From assembly GCA_014706385.1 (NCBI GenBank), contig JACGZH010000011.1, positions 930,001 to 994,000 on the forward strand: a stretch of 64,000 bases of DNA, written 5' to 3'. A model generated the notes under the pieces. It did not search any database. It had not been told where the DNA came from and worked only from the letters and a program-made list of their open reading frames with translations. Below, one piece after another: positions 17,765 to 30,259 of this stretch; position 1 is the first letter of the stretch; each line of letters begins with the position of its first letter. The position numbers were made by a program, and so were the translations under genes. This DNA comes from Phaffia rhodozyma. Lineage: Eukaryota; Basidiomycota; Tremellomycetes; Cystofilobasidiales; Mrakiaceae.

Positions 17765-19680
17765 TCAGTACAAGGTCTCGGTAGCCAGATCACAACAGGA
17801 AGAAAAGAAAGAGGCTTGGCTTACACTTGGCGTCCTTCCCTCGGTCGAGAGTTCCTTGTCAAGGACAGCCCCGACCCGACTGTTATCCCCGAAACTAGTT
17901 CGTCGTCTAGGAGTGATCTCACCGGATCGTATGTCATCGGCAGTGCCGGCACTTCCTACGATCATCCCGTTAGGCGCATACTTCTGATCATCCAACCACC
18001 AATGCTGTTGGGCGAGGAAAGCCGAGTTCCGTCTCGAGCCTCGCTCGTCCAGACGGGCGTTTGCGTCAGATTCTGCGTCCGAAAAGGTTCCCGATTCCCA
18101 TCGATATTGGTGTCTTTGATTTTGCTGTTGTTGTTGAGATCTTGCAATCGAGTACAAAGCTTCGTTGATCTCGCCTAGTGAGAACCTCCTCTCACCATCA
18201 CCTTCATCTTCTTCCCTTTTCTCTTCATCTCTGTCTACCTCATCACCCTCGCCCTCGTCCTCCTCGTCCTCGTCATCCAGAGCGTCCTCATCCGAGTACT
18301 CATCAAACCCATCGTTTAGATCGGACAGACAGTCAGACCTATCAGATTGGGTGGATATCGATGGTACTGAGTATGAAGACGATAATTCTGTCTGTGGTAA
18401 CGCCGATGGGCATGGACTTCGGGGTCTGGGCGGTGGTGGTGGACTTCGACCTCTTCTCGGGGTCTGACTGTATGACTGAGTTGGCTCTCCACTCGGTGGT
18501 AGAGCCTGACCAGGCAGCCGGCTAGAACCCGGATCCAACGGAGCCCCAACGGCCGAGGATGCTGACGATGATGGTCTCGAAGAGGAAGAAGCGGTCGACC
18601 GAGATGGATCCTGGTCGCTCGAAGAACCGGCGGAAGCTTTCGTAGATGAGAACAAGGACCGACGGCCAGACGATGTGTTTGAAGGTGTGGATGATGAACT
18701 CGTTTGAGAATGAGTGGAGAGTGAGCGAAGTTTGGAAAACAGCTTTTTTGACGATTGCACAGCAAACGTGCCGATGTCTGGCACGCTAACACTGCAGAAG
18801 CAAAGAAATTCATCCAAAGAGATTGAAGGATCGAATTAGGTCGTCGATGGCAATGATGATGATATCAATACACGAGCGAGAGGGAGACCGACCTGCCATC
18901 CTCCTGAGACGCGTATCGCGCTCTGTACGCTTCCCAATCCTCGTCGGACATCTGTATGTACACCACCTGGAAAGAAGATTGCGCATCCGACATCAAAAGT
19001 CAGTCGCAAACATGATCAGTTTCATCGTTACTCTACCAACAATGAATACACGAAGGAGAGACACAAGCGCATGAGGGACGAACACTCTGTTGACCTTTCT
19101 TTGGTCGGGAACCACCACCGCCCTGCTGTGTAGCCAGCATATGTCCTCTGGCAGCAACACCAATGGTGATTGAGTTTCTTCGCTCTCTCGGTGGAGGAGG
19201 AAGCGGTGCGAACGAGACCGCTGGTTTTCTTGGTGGAGGCCGTGTCTGGGCCCATGATGTCGACGACGACGACGACGACGACGACGATGGCGGCGGCAGC
19301 GTTGATGATGAAGAGTGTGGGTGCGTAGGGTCTACCGGATTTGACGACAACGAAGGCGAGGGATGATGGAGGAGAATGCCACCGCTTCGCATAGGGGATG
19401 AACCGGTCGAGGAGGTCGATACACCTGAGGAGGACGATAGAGTAGCCGCCAAGGCCGGTCGGGATAGAAAAGGCATGTCGTCCGTTGATGAAGCCGTGGC
19501 AGACGGGGAATGAGTCTGATCGGGGTCACTTTGTTAAACAAGAAGAGGGATAGAGCCCGAGGAGAGAGAAAGAAGGAAAAAACAGAAAAAGAAAAAGGAT
19601 TGTATGTGAGAAACGGAGTATAAGAAGCGGATGAAAAGCGGCTACCGTCCACTCCCTCTCCGATATCTTTTGCCGTCCAT
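17765..19680 (-). CDS. Large Ser-rich acidic protein of unknown function
   Basis: Four exons fit in phase: 19680-19646, 19528-19084, 18966-18893 and 18791-17765, giving 526 aa beginning MDGKRYRRGSGRDPDQ. The donor of exon 2 is the unusual GTTCGT. The small third exon encodes VVYIQMSDEDWEAYRARY, the only part that looks like a folded motif. The rest is Ser/Pro-rich, with poly-Ser, a Pro-rich stretch, a long Asp/Glu run in the middle and a short poly-Gln. The C-terminal part includes FSLGEINEALYSIARS and WWLDDQKYAPNGM. I do not recognise the family. The exact start is the least certain part, since the first exon codes for only about 11 residues. Confidence 0.55.
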
Positions 19681-21337
19681 TTGTGTATGATGGACAAACA
19701 AGGCGCTGGCCTTGGAAGAAAAGGGAGCGGATGAGGTTGAGTGCTTTAGAAGAGACAAGAGAAAAAAAAAAAGAGATTGGAAAAAGAAAAAAGAAAGCGG
19801 AAGCAACAGATAGAAACGAAATATTGATAGCCTTCATAGTCAATCTCGGACTCACTTCATAGTCGTCTATAGCCAACCGACAAATCAGAACAAACACGCC
19901 AAAAAAAAGGCTTGGTAGCGGAGAATATGATTAGAGCACAGGCGCGGCAGCCGTCGGGACAGTCTGGGCCTTCTTGGTAGTTTCCTGTCCCCCCTCTATT
20001 TAAACGCTTGTTGATCGATCACTCTCTGCTTGTCCCCAGTTTCTCTCAGTTTTCTCTTCAGGGATCGGAGGCAGGCCTAAACGAGAGAGGTACACGAGAA
20101 AGCAGATCAACTAGAAGGATATTTCGGTAATCGCTGATGGATCGGAGAGAGATCAGGAAAGGCAGAAACCTGGGTGGACTGAGTGCGTCCCCAAAGAGGC
20201 TTTCATTTTTTTGATCGACTAACCTGGAAAGAGCTTATGCCGGTTCGTGCCGGTTCCCATCCAGGTTCGGTTGGATACTGCGCATCGAGAGCCCACGTTG
20301 CCTTCCTTGCCTTCTCTTTGTGGATGCTTGTCGTTGAATTAGATCAAGCAATGTCCGTCTGCGAGAACTTGATAGGTCGAAACATACAAGTGTTTTCTGC
20401 TCTGTCTCTCATTCGTTCGATCGTTTGCTTCTTGTCGCTCTCTCTCCTCTGTTCAAGCACCACGCTTAATTATTCATTTGAAGTCTATGCTGCGAAATAA
20501 GCCCGCTTGTTCTAGTGGATCTCCGCTTCATAGATAGGATGACGCGTTTACTCTCTGTTTGCCCTCTTGAAAGAACGAGTACTAAGGCCAATGGGCTTTA
20601 AACCCCGATAAATTGGTTCGCTCAAACAGGTCAGTCATCTACCCACATCCGGGCCGCACAGAAAAACTCTCGCAGAACGATGGATGTCGTCCGGTCAAAC
20701 AAAAAGACAAGTTACACTCAGACTCCTCTTCTTGTCGTGTATTCTGCAAGTCGTGTTTTGTTCCATGACTCTCTCTGGCTAGCTCAGTACTAGAACTAGG
20801 ATCAATCTTTCCTTGTCGTACAAGATGCCTTCGTCGACCCGTAACCAGGTACACACGAATCACTCTCCGCCGTTACTTGTGATCGCAAGCGTAAGTAATC
20901 AAGCACGTCGATCTCAAGGTCTAGAGCTCGAACGAAGTCCCAAGAGGGAGATATAACGATCAGCTGCAGCCATCCATCGCGGCATCATAGCTTGTGTCTT
21001 TTCTTCGTTTTTTTCTTCTTCTTCTCTCTGACCAAAAGAGAGAGCACAAGCAACTGTTCCTTCGATGAACGATTGACGTAACGCCCAACCTGAACGAACC
21101 GGCTCGTTTTCTTACACATCAGTACTGCTCGACTAGGCCGATACACCGGATCGAGCCCAAGGTATACACATGAATGCATTGATATTATGGCTACTGTCAC
21201 ACCCAAGAGAGGAAACATACCCGGTTGAGCTCTTGTACGGCCAAGAAGAAGAAAAGGAGGAAGAGAAGACTCGGACGTACCAATCTCTTTGTTTCCCTCG
21301 TCCTTTCCTTTGCTCTTTTACATTCATTCTCTTTGCT
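19681..21337. other. Intergenic region, no gene seen
   Basis: This separates two minus-strand genes. A TATTTAAA element at 19997-20004 lies about 320 bp upstream of the Ser-rich gene and could be a TATA-like element. The remaining open frames are short and carry no recognisable motif. Confidence 0.5.
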
Positions 21338-21809
21338 TTAGAAAGCAGGAAGCAAAAGATCACCAAAGTTTCGGGTGAAGATGATGGCACCGGCAAAGAG
21401 AGCAGAGGACACGGCGATGCTGTAGTAGAAGAAGAAGAAGAAGAACAAGCAATTAAGAAAGTGTGTATGTTGAGTCTACAAACAGACTGGAACGCGGGAT
21501 GAAAAAGGTGACCACAAAATCCGCCTCCTAACGTCCGGACAGCATCTCCTCTATCCATCTACGGCCTTCCCGGTATTCAACAAGAACTATATACGAACGC
21601 GATGTTACCCTCAATCTTATCAGGAGCGGTCACCTGGGTCTTCCAGAAGGCGGAGAAAAAGTTGGTAGCAGGAGCCTCGGCTCCTCCTCCGATGTAGCTA
21701 TCATCGACCGCAAAAAGAATGATCAATACAGTGTTGACAGATTAAAACAAACTCAAGAATTTTATCACCCATAGATAGCTTACTTTCGCTGGGCAGGTCG
21801 TCCGCTCAT
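21338..21809 (-). CDS. TOM6: Tom6-like subunit of the mitochondrial outer-membrane translocase
   Basis: There are three exons: 21809-21784, 21697-21599 and 21419-21338. The joins (CGAAA/C and ATCGC/C) keep phase and give a 68-aa protein starting MSGRPAQRN. The N-terminal part is polar, with an amphipathic FFSAFWKT segment. One C-terminal transmembrane helix, IAVSSALFAGAIIF, precedes the short tail GDLLLPAF. Order, length and the I-A-x(3)-A-x-F-x-A-G-x(2)-F pattern with a closing D-x-L-x-P match fungal Tom6, which stabilises the TOM core complex. Intron 2 uses a GTTCGT donor. The gene was missed by single-frame inspection because no exon exceeds 100 nt. The main uncertainty is that tail-anchored TOM subunits are short and divergent. 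Confidence 0.68.
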
Positions 21810-22304
21810 AGTGATGCTTGTACGAGTATTGGTGGTGGTGGTGGTAGGGTAAAGGCCGGAAAGGAGGTCGTGTAAGTGGTGGTTTGATGGGAAGGTATGT
21901 AAAAAAAGGGATAGGGTTACAGACTTGCACAGCACACAGCAAACCCCATCATCACTCTGGAGTAAGCAGGCGACCGACTATCTATCAATCAGACTCCATC
22001 ACCACCTAGCAGATCGTCCATCTTTCGGGTGTATCCATAACATAACACAACACAACACAACGTAAGCATGTCTATTCACAGAGATCCTGACTTGTTCATG
22101 TCCTATCAGCTCCAGTCTAAATGCTTCTTTCCCTGTGTTCAGCCATCTTCGCCTGACAGGTCCAACACGTAATTTAGGAGGTCGTTCCCACAGCTTGATA
22201 TCTCTGTAGCCAATTGATCGTCATCTGTTTTTCTGACTCAGCTTGTCTTGTTTTGTGTATATAGGTTCAGGAGATTGGATCAGCTCTGCGATCAAGCTCG
22301 GATA
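21810..22304. promoter_or_regulatory. Divergent intergenic region, TOM6 / ATG4
   Basis: A 495-bp shared upstream region between divergent starts. It holds a short CACAA-type repeat near 22040-22060. I can define no specific site. Confidence 0.4.
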
Positions 22305-25300
22305 ATGTCTTTGCCGACAACGTCTAGAGTACCATCCATAGAGCCTGCTGCAGGCTCGGCAAACACCCTCGCCCGCCCTGTTCTTTCAACCGAGCGCTCA
22401 TCCTCTCCGTCCTCTTCCTCCACATCCTCCCAACCGCGTACGTCTTTCAATAGTTCGCCTGCCCTGCCGGCTCCTCAGGTCTCACGGCCGAGCTCCTATC
22501 GGTCCACACGATCAGTCTCATCCTCCTCAAGCGTGTCCATCCAGCCATCCAGCCATCAACACAAGCTCACAAAGTTTCTACGAAGAGACTATTCGGCTTC
22601 CTCCGGTTCCTCGAGATCAAAGGCGACGACGTCCCGCCGGCAGTCAGATTCAGACCAGTTTGAGTTTCTATTGACCCACGAGGAATTCCCTCTCCCAGAG
22701 ATCGAGAATGGTTCAGATTCCGGTGATAGGTCAAGAACGGCGGGTGGCCGACGATCTGCCAGAGGTTCCTTTGCAAACACGAATGAGAGCGAGGGAGGCG
22801 GGCGGGACGGATCTGACACGCTAGATACCGAGGGCAGTTTCGAACAGGGTAGAGACCTTTCGTCTTTTTCGTCAGCTCAGCAGATCGATAGAGAACCGAA
22901 CCCGGCCCCACCTAAGAAGACGAGTAGGGCCAAAACTCTTCGGAAAAAGACGTCCAAGTTGTTCTCCTACCATGACAAAGACAAGAGCACCCGACCTGAA
23001 CAGCAGCAGCAGCAGCAGCAGCAGCCGTCGAACGGATCCATCAACTTGGCTTCTTCCGCAACTGAACGGGACAACACCCACTCCGGTCCTTTCAGTCACT
23101 CTTTCTCCTCATCTGTAGCTCCAGCCTCAACGTCTGAGTCAGATCCAACGATCGTGGTAGATTCTCCTCCCAAATTCCAATCTCCACCTACGTCTCCTAC
23201 GTTGGGCCGACGAAGCGCTGGGAAGATAGGACTCCAAACCTCTGCTAGCCAGCCAGCGTCCACGAGTAGTATAGAAGGAGGCCATCCCAGTGCTCCCAAC
23301 GGACTTCATCAAACCTTTATTGCCGGGTCGACAGCGAGGTCGTCGGAATCTGGTCCTAGTACTTTCCCAACTCGTCTAGGCGGCTGGCTTTCCAATCTCT
23401 TACCAAACCATCAATCACCTGTTCAGTCAACATCCACATCAAACACAGCCTGTCCACCTCGTCCAATGCATCGTCCATCATCGTCCGTCTCGTCAACATT
23501 CTCGGAGCCTTCGTCCGTTCACTCTCCGTTGTCATCAACAAATCATTCGTCATCGTTCACGCCGACGCCCATCCCACCATCTCTTCATCCTGGGCGTACT
23601 CCATCTCCGACTGTCTCGGCCGCGCATAGAGCGCTCCCCTCATATGCTTCCACTGGACAAGGTAAGAGAGGGTTTCTGGCCGCTGCTAGAGAAAATGGCG
23701 CGATAATGAGGTACCTGCTCGATACCGATGCTGGGAAGCCAGATCGATGTGAGGAGGGGATCTGGATCATGGGAAAACTTCATGAAGGTTGGAAGCCGAG
23801 TAGACCGAGCGATGAGTTGTCAGAACCCACTGTTCAGGCTGAAAACTTTGTGAGTGCTTTCCTACATCAACACCAAGGAACACGGCAGCGATGGGAGAAA
23901 GGACCAGAATGACTGATTAGATCACTGTTCTTCCTTCTGATGATAAATAGACTTCTTCTTCGGGGTCAACACCGCTTTCCCCACCTCGGAAACAGGCTGC
24001 GCCATCCATAAGTCATCCCCCGGTCTCTTCCCCAAGCAAGTTCACCAGTCTGTTTTCCACCCTTCCTGGCAGTAGTGTCGGAACAGAAGACGGATCCTCT
24101 TCTCCTCGAAAGGATAAAAGAGCTGGAAGAGAGGAGGTCAGGTGGCCAGAGGATTGTTAGTTCAACCGTCCATGTTATCGTCTACCTCCCATCTAAGCGC
24201 ACTGAGCACTAAATATGGAATCTTCTCTCCTTCTCTGTTTGTGATCAGTCTACGCCGACTTTCAGACTTCCATCTGGTGCACTTATCGATCACAGTATGC
24301 CGCAATCTCTTCTCTACCTTCCGAGCTACTCACTCCGTCACCGGCAGAGTTCGACGCGGACGGTCTACCTCTTCCTAGTCTGATCAGAAAAACCCGGGAT
24401 GTGTTGAAGGATCGGTCGCCTATTCCTAAAACGCATACAGGATGGGCTTGGGTGAAGAGTGCAAGTGGGATTGACGAGAAAGGCCTCACAGCAGACACTG
24501 GATGGGGATGTATGCTACGAACAGGTCAAAGTTTGCTAGCCAATGCGTTGATTCGATTCCATCTCGGACGAGGTACAGCCTGATTTTACTTTCCTGCTTC
24601 CTGTACTTGTTCCTCCAAAAGTTTCTTTTAAATTCACCAATCGTCCCAAACGTTCTTGAATTCTGTATGCACCGTCTCGCTTCATAGATTGGCGCCGTCC
24701 ACTGTCACCTCCGACATCATCTTCGTCTCACCAAGAAATCATCGAGTACGGGACGTATGTCAAGGTCCTGACGTGGTTCATGGATGATCCTGCACCTTTC
24801 GCACCTTTCTCTGTTCATCGGATGGCACTTGTCGGGAAACAACTCGGAAAAGAGGTCGGAGAGTGGTTCGGACCTAGTACAGCTGGAGGGGCTATCAAGT
24901 AAGTAAATTCGTTCTGTTGCTGTTTCTTGCTGCTACTGCTGCTGCTGATAACTCTTCTTGCATACATCCTTAGAGCGTTGACGACGGTGTACCCTCATGC
25001 CGGTGTATCTGTAACCCTCGCGGCCGACAGTGTCATTTTTCAATCCGAAGTTCTTTCTGCTTCCCAACCTCCATCTATACCAACCTCAGACGAATTATCA
25101 GCGGCCACGTCGTCTCTCTCTATCCAGAAGAAACGGCCAAAGTCGGCAGACTCGTGGGGAGGAAGACCGGTTTTGATTTTGGTCAACGTGAGGTTAGGAC
25201 TGGACGGAGTCAACCCGATTTATCATGAGACCGTTAAGGTGTGTCTTGCCATCTCTTCTCATGTGTTTCTACTCTGATTCTTCTACTCACCATGTCCTCC

Positions 25301-26947
25301 TCTCCACCTTGTGTCTTTGTACCAATACAGAACCTGTTCACCTTCCCTCAGTCGGTCGGGATAGCAGGTGGTCGTCCTTCATCGTCGTATTATTTCTTGG
25401 GCTACCAAGCCGATTCTTTGATTTACCTCGATCCACATCACACACGACCAGCAGTGGTTCTTCGACCGCCTCCTTACCGAGCGGACATGCGGCAAACAAC
25501 GGAGCAGACTACTGATATCGATTACCCCGAACGAAAGGAGGAAGACAAAACGAAAGAATCAGAGGACACCACTTTGGAGTCTGCGGCAGGTCATCTCGTG
25601 CCGCCGCTCTCTCTGCCCGAAGAAGATTCGACAATCCGGGCGACTACACCTCCTTCCCTTCTCAGAGCAGAGGGTAGGCCAACTAGTTCTCTAACAGGTG
25701 GGGTGGATCCGCTGTCAGGATGGTATGCAAATGCGTATTCGTTCGGTGCGCTTCAGACGTTCCACTGTGAGAAGGTTCGCAAAATGGCGTTCAGCCAACT
25801 CGACCCCAGCATGCTCCTAGGGTTCCTCTGCTTAGATGAAGCCGATTGGTTGGACTTCAAGCGAAGAGTTTCTGCCGTATGTGTCCTTTTTCATTTGTTT
25901 ACCTAAAAGAATAATCCAGTTTAATAGATGATGGCATTGGACGAGAACTAATCTTAGTTGTTGCTGTATCTTTGTGATTGAAAGATGCCGAACGCTATCT
26001 TTTCGATCGTGAATGAGCCTGTCAATTGGGATGACGACGACTCGGCTGGACTCGAATCGTTCTCGGAGACTGATCCAGATGATGGATCGTCCTCTCTTCA
26101 GGAGGCTGTCCCTTGGCCCTCTTCTTCTCATGCTCCACAATCTGTTCCATTGGATCTAGGACGGAAGCCGACCGAGGAAGAGGAAGAGGACGTCAAGATC
26201 GCACAAGATGGCGAAGATGAGATCGCAGAGTTTATCAGTAGAGACGAGATCATCTCGTCTTCCTATCCTGGTCCAAGTCTGTTCCCATCCGGGTTCTCTA
26301 GTAGTCTCGGTCCGCCAGTGTCAACCGCTCTTCCTTCGTCGCTTTCACCGCTTGACACGACGTCATATGCTGTGACCAGCCCATCTCCCCTGGACCGAGG
26401 AGGAGGAGAAGCAGAGTCCCTAGATAACCAGAACACACGACCTGCGCCGATGAGAGCTCTGGGTTCAGAATTTGAGCTTTTATCGGCCGATGACTGGACA
26501 GGGGAAGCCGAGTCTCCCACGACGGATAGACTATCGTCTCTGTGCAAAACGCCGACGGCGGAAGGGATGGCCGGAGACGAGCCAGAATCCTCATCAGCTA
26601 CTTCTTCCTTCTTCTTCAATAGAAAAGCTCCAACTCGCTCGTCATCATCGACCGAACAGACAGATCAGACAGCTAGCAAGGACGAGAGTAAGCTGATGGG
26701 GAAACGGGTACGAGACAAGTCCACGCGGGCCGCTCAGGTCTCAACTCGTCCGGGTAGTATCAAGAGCGCGATGGGGAACAGCGGGAAGATTGGTCGTCGA
26801 GCGCAGGGTCTGTCGCGCCGGAGGTCGTCTACTCGCAGGTCTGTTAGCGGGGTGAGCACTATCAGAGCGTTTAATGAGGAGGAGGATGAGGAGGAGGATG
26901 AGGATGAGGAGGAGGAGGAGGATGATGATGATGAGGATTGGGTGTAG
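22305..26947 (+). CDS. ATG4: Atg4 cysteine protease with long extensions
   Basis: Seven exons fit in phase: 22305-23849, 23951-24155, 24249-24572, 24688-24898, 24974-25238, 25331-25876 and 25985-26947, giving 1,352 aa. Atg4 cleaves the C-terminus of Atg8 and later removes it from membranes during autophagy. The peptidase C54 core starts near residue 584 ([14 protein letters not shown]). The nucleophile is Cys671 in [10 protein letters not shown]; Asp884 and His886 lie in YLDPHHTR. The core continues to [17 protein letters not shown] and the C-terminal FDDW-like segment. The first 580 residues are Ser/Thr/Pro-rich with a poly-Gln run near 23000. The tail of about 320 residues is also low in complexity and ends in an Asp/Glu run. 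Yeast Atg4 is about 500 aa, so the extensions are large. Confidence 0.93.
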
Positions 26948-27356
26948 GAGTCGTTTTGCTTGCCGTTTTTCATGTTCATGTTCTTGTTTCCTTCTCTGTA
27001 CATCTTTGTGTTCATTCGTTCCATATACTCGTCCTCTTTCCAGTTGTTATCTCTCTTCTCTTTCCTCTTTTCCCTTTTTTTCTCTCACTCTCTCATAAGC
27101 AACGATATATCCGATTCATGTCTTTCTCTCAGCATGCATCGAACGATGAATACATAGTGAGCATAAGAGTAAGCTTGGCCTGATTAGACAAATCAAATAG
27201 TCAACGAACTGTCTTACCTAACCCCAAGCGCCCAGCCCCGGGGCCCTTTTAAATACAAGCGATCGGGGAAAATCCTCCCTATTACCTGACCATCAACCCA
27301 CATCTTCCCTTCGTTCCCTTCCCGTCTTTCATCCATCCCAAAGAGAACAGACAAGA
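26948..27356. promoter_or_regulatory. Intergenic region with TATA-like element before PPZ
   Basis: A 409-bp gap between two genes on the same strand. It starts pyrimidine-rich after the ATG4 stop. GC-rich CCCCGGGGCCC runs into TTTTAAATAC at about 27247-27256, some 100 bp upstream of the ATG, a plausible TATA-like element. Confidence 0.45.
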
Positions 27357-30259
27357 ATGGGAAACACATCGTCATCGTCTTCGTCTAAAAAGATATCCAG
27401 GACAAAGTCTAAAGAGCCATCTCCTTTGAAACACTCGTCCTACAACCCAAATGACACTCCCACTGTTGCTGGGCCGGTGCCCGCTGGGCGGATATCCGCC
27501 TCGGCCTTGGCTAGACCAGGAAGCCTTCAAGGAGATAATGAATCTGGGTCCGTCGGATCAGGAGTACCGACTGGAGGGTCTAGGAAGAAAGGAAAGGGTA
27601 GAGATGATGCTGATGAGGACGGATCACCTCCGCCTGGATCATCTGTTGGGTCGGCAGCGGCGATGGCGGCGGGAAACGGACCTCCAACGGAAGACGGTAT
27701 GGACGGCACTCAGCCGGTACCCATGGGAGCCAACGAGGTTTGTCTTCTTTTTCTTCTTTCTCTTTGTATCCTCTCTCTCTCTCTCTTTTCTTCTTCTTGC
27801 CTTTCCGTCCTGTGTCTATTGTGGTTGGAGCATAGGCTGTCCAAAAGATAGATGGTTGAGATGGCAGAACCAAAGGAACCAAAAGGCGTGCATGACCATT
27901 GCACGTTCTGGCAACCTATGAATGATAGAGGTCGACCAAGACGAATAGCAGAAGCAAAGAGATGCAAACGAGGAGATGTGATCCATCACTCTCCTCTCCA
28001 TCTTCTCTCTTTAATTTTGTTTTTCTACCTATCTAAGACAGAGGTCGTACGCCGGGAGATAGAAAAAGAGGCTAGCCGCTTGTCAGGGGGCTGAGAAGAA
28101 TGAGGTGGAGATTCGTGCAGCACATGATCGGAAACATCATTGTATCCTTTACTTTTCCAAGGGATCAATCATCCATCAGTCCATCCATCCACATCTACGC
28201 CTATCTTTCCTTGAACGCTCTCTTCGCAGATGGACCCAACCCGTAACTCACTCACGGCATTCCTGGTTCACCTATCGTCATTTACTCTAGGTTCCTACGA
28301 CCCAGACAATCTTATCCAACCCATCGCTCTCCACTTCTAATCCATCATCCTCCCTGCCTTTAACATCGCTCCTCTCACAAACACTTTCCCATACTCCCTC
28401 GAATCCTTCGAACCCAACTCCTCCTCGAACACTTGATATCGATTCGCTCATCTCCCGGCTCCTCTCTTCCGCCTACACAGGCAAGATCACCAAGACACCT
28501 GCATTAAAGAATGCAGAGATCACGAGCATCTGTCTCGCTGCTAGAGAGGTCTTCTTATCCCAGCCAACGTTGCTCGAGCTGTCACCCCCGGTCAAAGTCG
28601 TCGGGGATGTACACGGGCAGTTCAGTGATTTGATTAGAATGTTTGAGATGTGTGGCTTCCCGCCCAGCAGCAACTTCTTATTCTTGGGCGACTATGTCGA
28701 TAGAGGAAAGCAGAGTTTGGAAACGATCCTTTTGGTACGTTAGGATGCCCTTGTATCATCTCGGGGTATGACGCCTAACTAAACACGTTTGGCTTGCGTT
28801 CTGTGGCTGCAAACCAGCTTCTCTGCTACAAGATCAAGTATCCGGAGAATTTCTTTCTTTTGAGAGGAAACCACGAGGCAGCGAACGTGACCCGAGTCTA
28901 CGGGTTCTATGACGAGTGCAAGCGACGCTGTAACATCAAGATCTGGAAAGGCTTCAGTTCGTCCTTGTGCTTTAACCTCATCTCTCTTCCTACTTTAAAT
29001 GCTTGATATCCGAATACATCAAGCATAATCTAAAGCTGTCTTTGGTTTCTTCTCCTTTCTTTGCTCGTTATCAATCTCCATCAATCCAGTCGACGTGTTC
29101 AACACCCTTCCTATCGCTGCTATCGTCGCATCAAAGATCTTCTGTGTTCACGGAGGTCTCTCGCCTTCTTTGACATCGATGGATGATATTCGAAAGATTC
29201 AGCGACCCACTGATGTGCCGGATTATGGATTGGTTTGTACCCCATTCCCTCTTCTTTCTCGATCTTCATACGTCTCTATTCCACCACTGTCTACATGCTA
29301 ATCTGAAGGTCTGGCATATCAGTTGAACGACCTGTTGTGGAGTGATCCCTCAGATACAGCGTATGATTGGGAAGACAATGAACGTGGTGTATCATACTGT
29401 TTCGGAAAGAGCGTGGTACGTCTCTATCATCTCACGATCTCACAATCTTGTCCATCCTTCATCCAAAGACGAGAAAACTAGGCCTGATGAGTAGATCACT
29501 TATTTTTGTGAACCAAGATTAACCAATTCTTGGCTACGTACGATATCGACGTGAGTTCTCTACTTCTACTTCTTCTCTCTGCCTGCAACTGCACTACCCA
29601 TCAGACAACTCAATATCCATGGCTTTGCTTCCTTTGGTTCAACCCTTCTTGCCTTCGCCCCTCTCTTCCTCGCCACTATTGATGGTGATTGATAGCTGAT
29701 ATGTCGAGCGCATATGGTTGTCGAAGATGGATACGAATTCTGGAATGAAAGAACGCTAGTTACAGTGTTCTCCGCACCCGTTCGTGTCTCTTCTCATCTT
29801 TTGTGCATTCTTCTCAACAATTTGAGTGCTTGTGACTGACTCAACCGTCTACACCAACTGTCGCCCTAAAGAACTATTGTGGAGAGTGAGTCTTCCTCTA
29901 ACCAAGGCTCTTTCATCAAGCATTCAATCCCTATGCAAAGACCAGCTAGCTGAACACCTTTCTTCTATTTGGACACCGTAGATTCGACAACTATGCAGCT
30001 GTCATGGCTGTCTCAGAGGAACTACTGTGTGCATTCGAGTTACTTAAGCCATTAGATGCACCAGCGTTGAGGAAGGAGATGACGAAAGCGAAGAGAAAAA
30101 GGTTCGTCCTTCTCCTGGTTATCCCAACAGCAGACTTGCTTCTGCTCTTTCCTCAAATAGCATATTGGTATTGAAACGACTGACATATTTACACTGATGT
30201 TGCACAGCTTGCAACATCATCAGTCGCCGCCTTCGCAGCCCGTTACGCAAACGATCTAG
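27357..30259 (+). CDS. PPZ1: PPZ-type serine/threonine protein phosphatase
   Basis: Ten exons fit in phase: 27357-27737, 28291-28734, 28818-28956, 29090-29232, 29323-29415, 29518-29550, 29696-29779, 29872-29885, 29982-30101 and 30208-30259, giving 500 aa. The N-terminus [12 protein letters not shown] is a likely N-myristoylation site, followed by a Ser-rich disordered region, as in Ppz phosphatases. The PP1-like catalytic domain starts near [10 protein letters not shown] and carries the metal-binding signatures GDVHGQ, GDYVDRG and RGNHE, plus SAPNYCGEFDN. The sequence [21 protein letters not shown] fits PP1/PPZ. Ppz proteins control potassium and sodium homeostasis and wall integrity at the plasma membrane. 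Exon 8 is only 14 nt and exon 6 is 33 nt. Intron 1 is unusually long (553 bp), and a missed small exon inside it cannot be excluded. Confidence 0.9.

Noticed and set aside
20183..20500. A 105-residue plus-strand frame
   Set aside because: Composition and lack of motifs suggest chance; no splice-supported extension was found.
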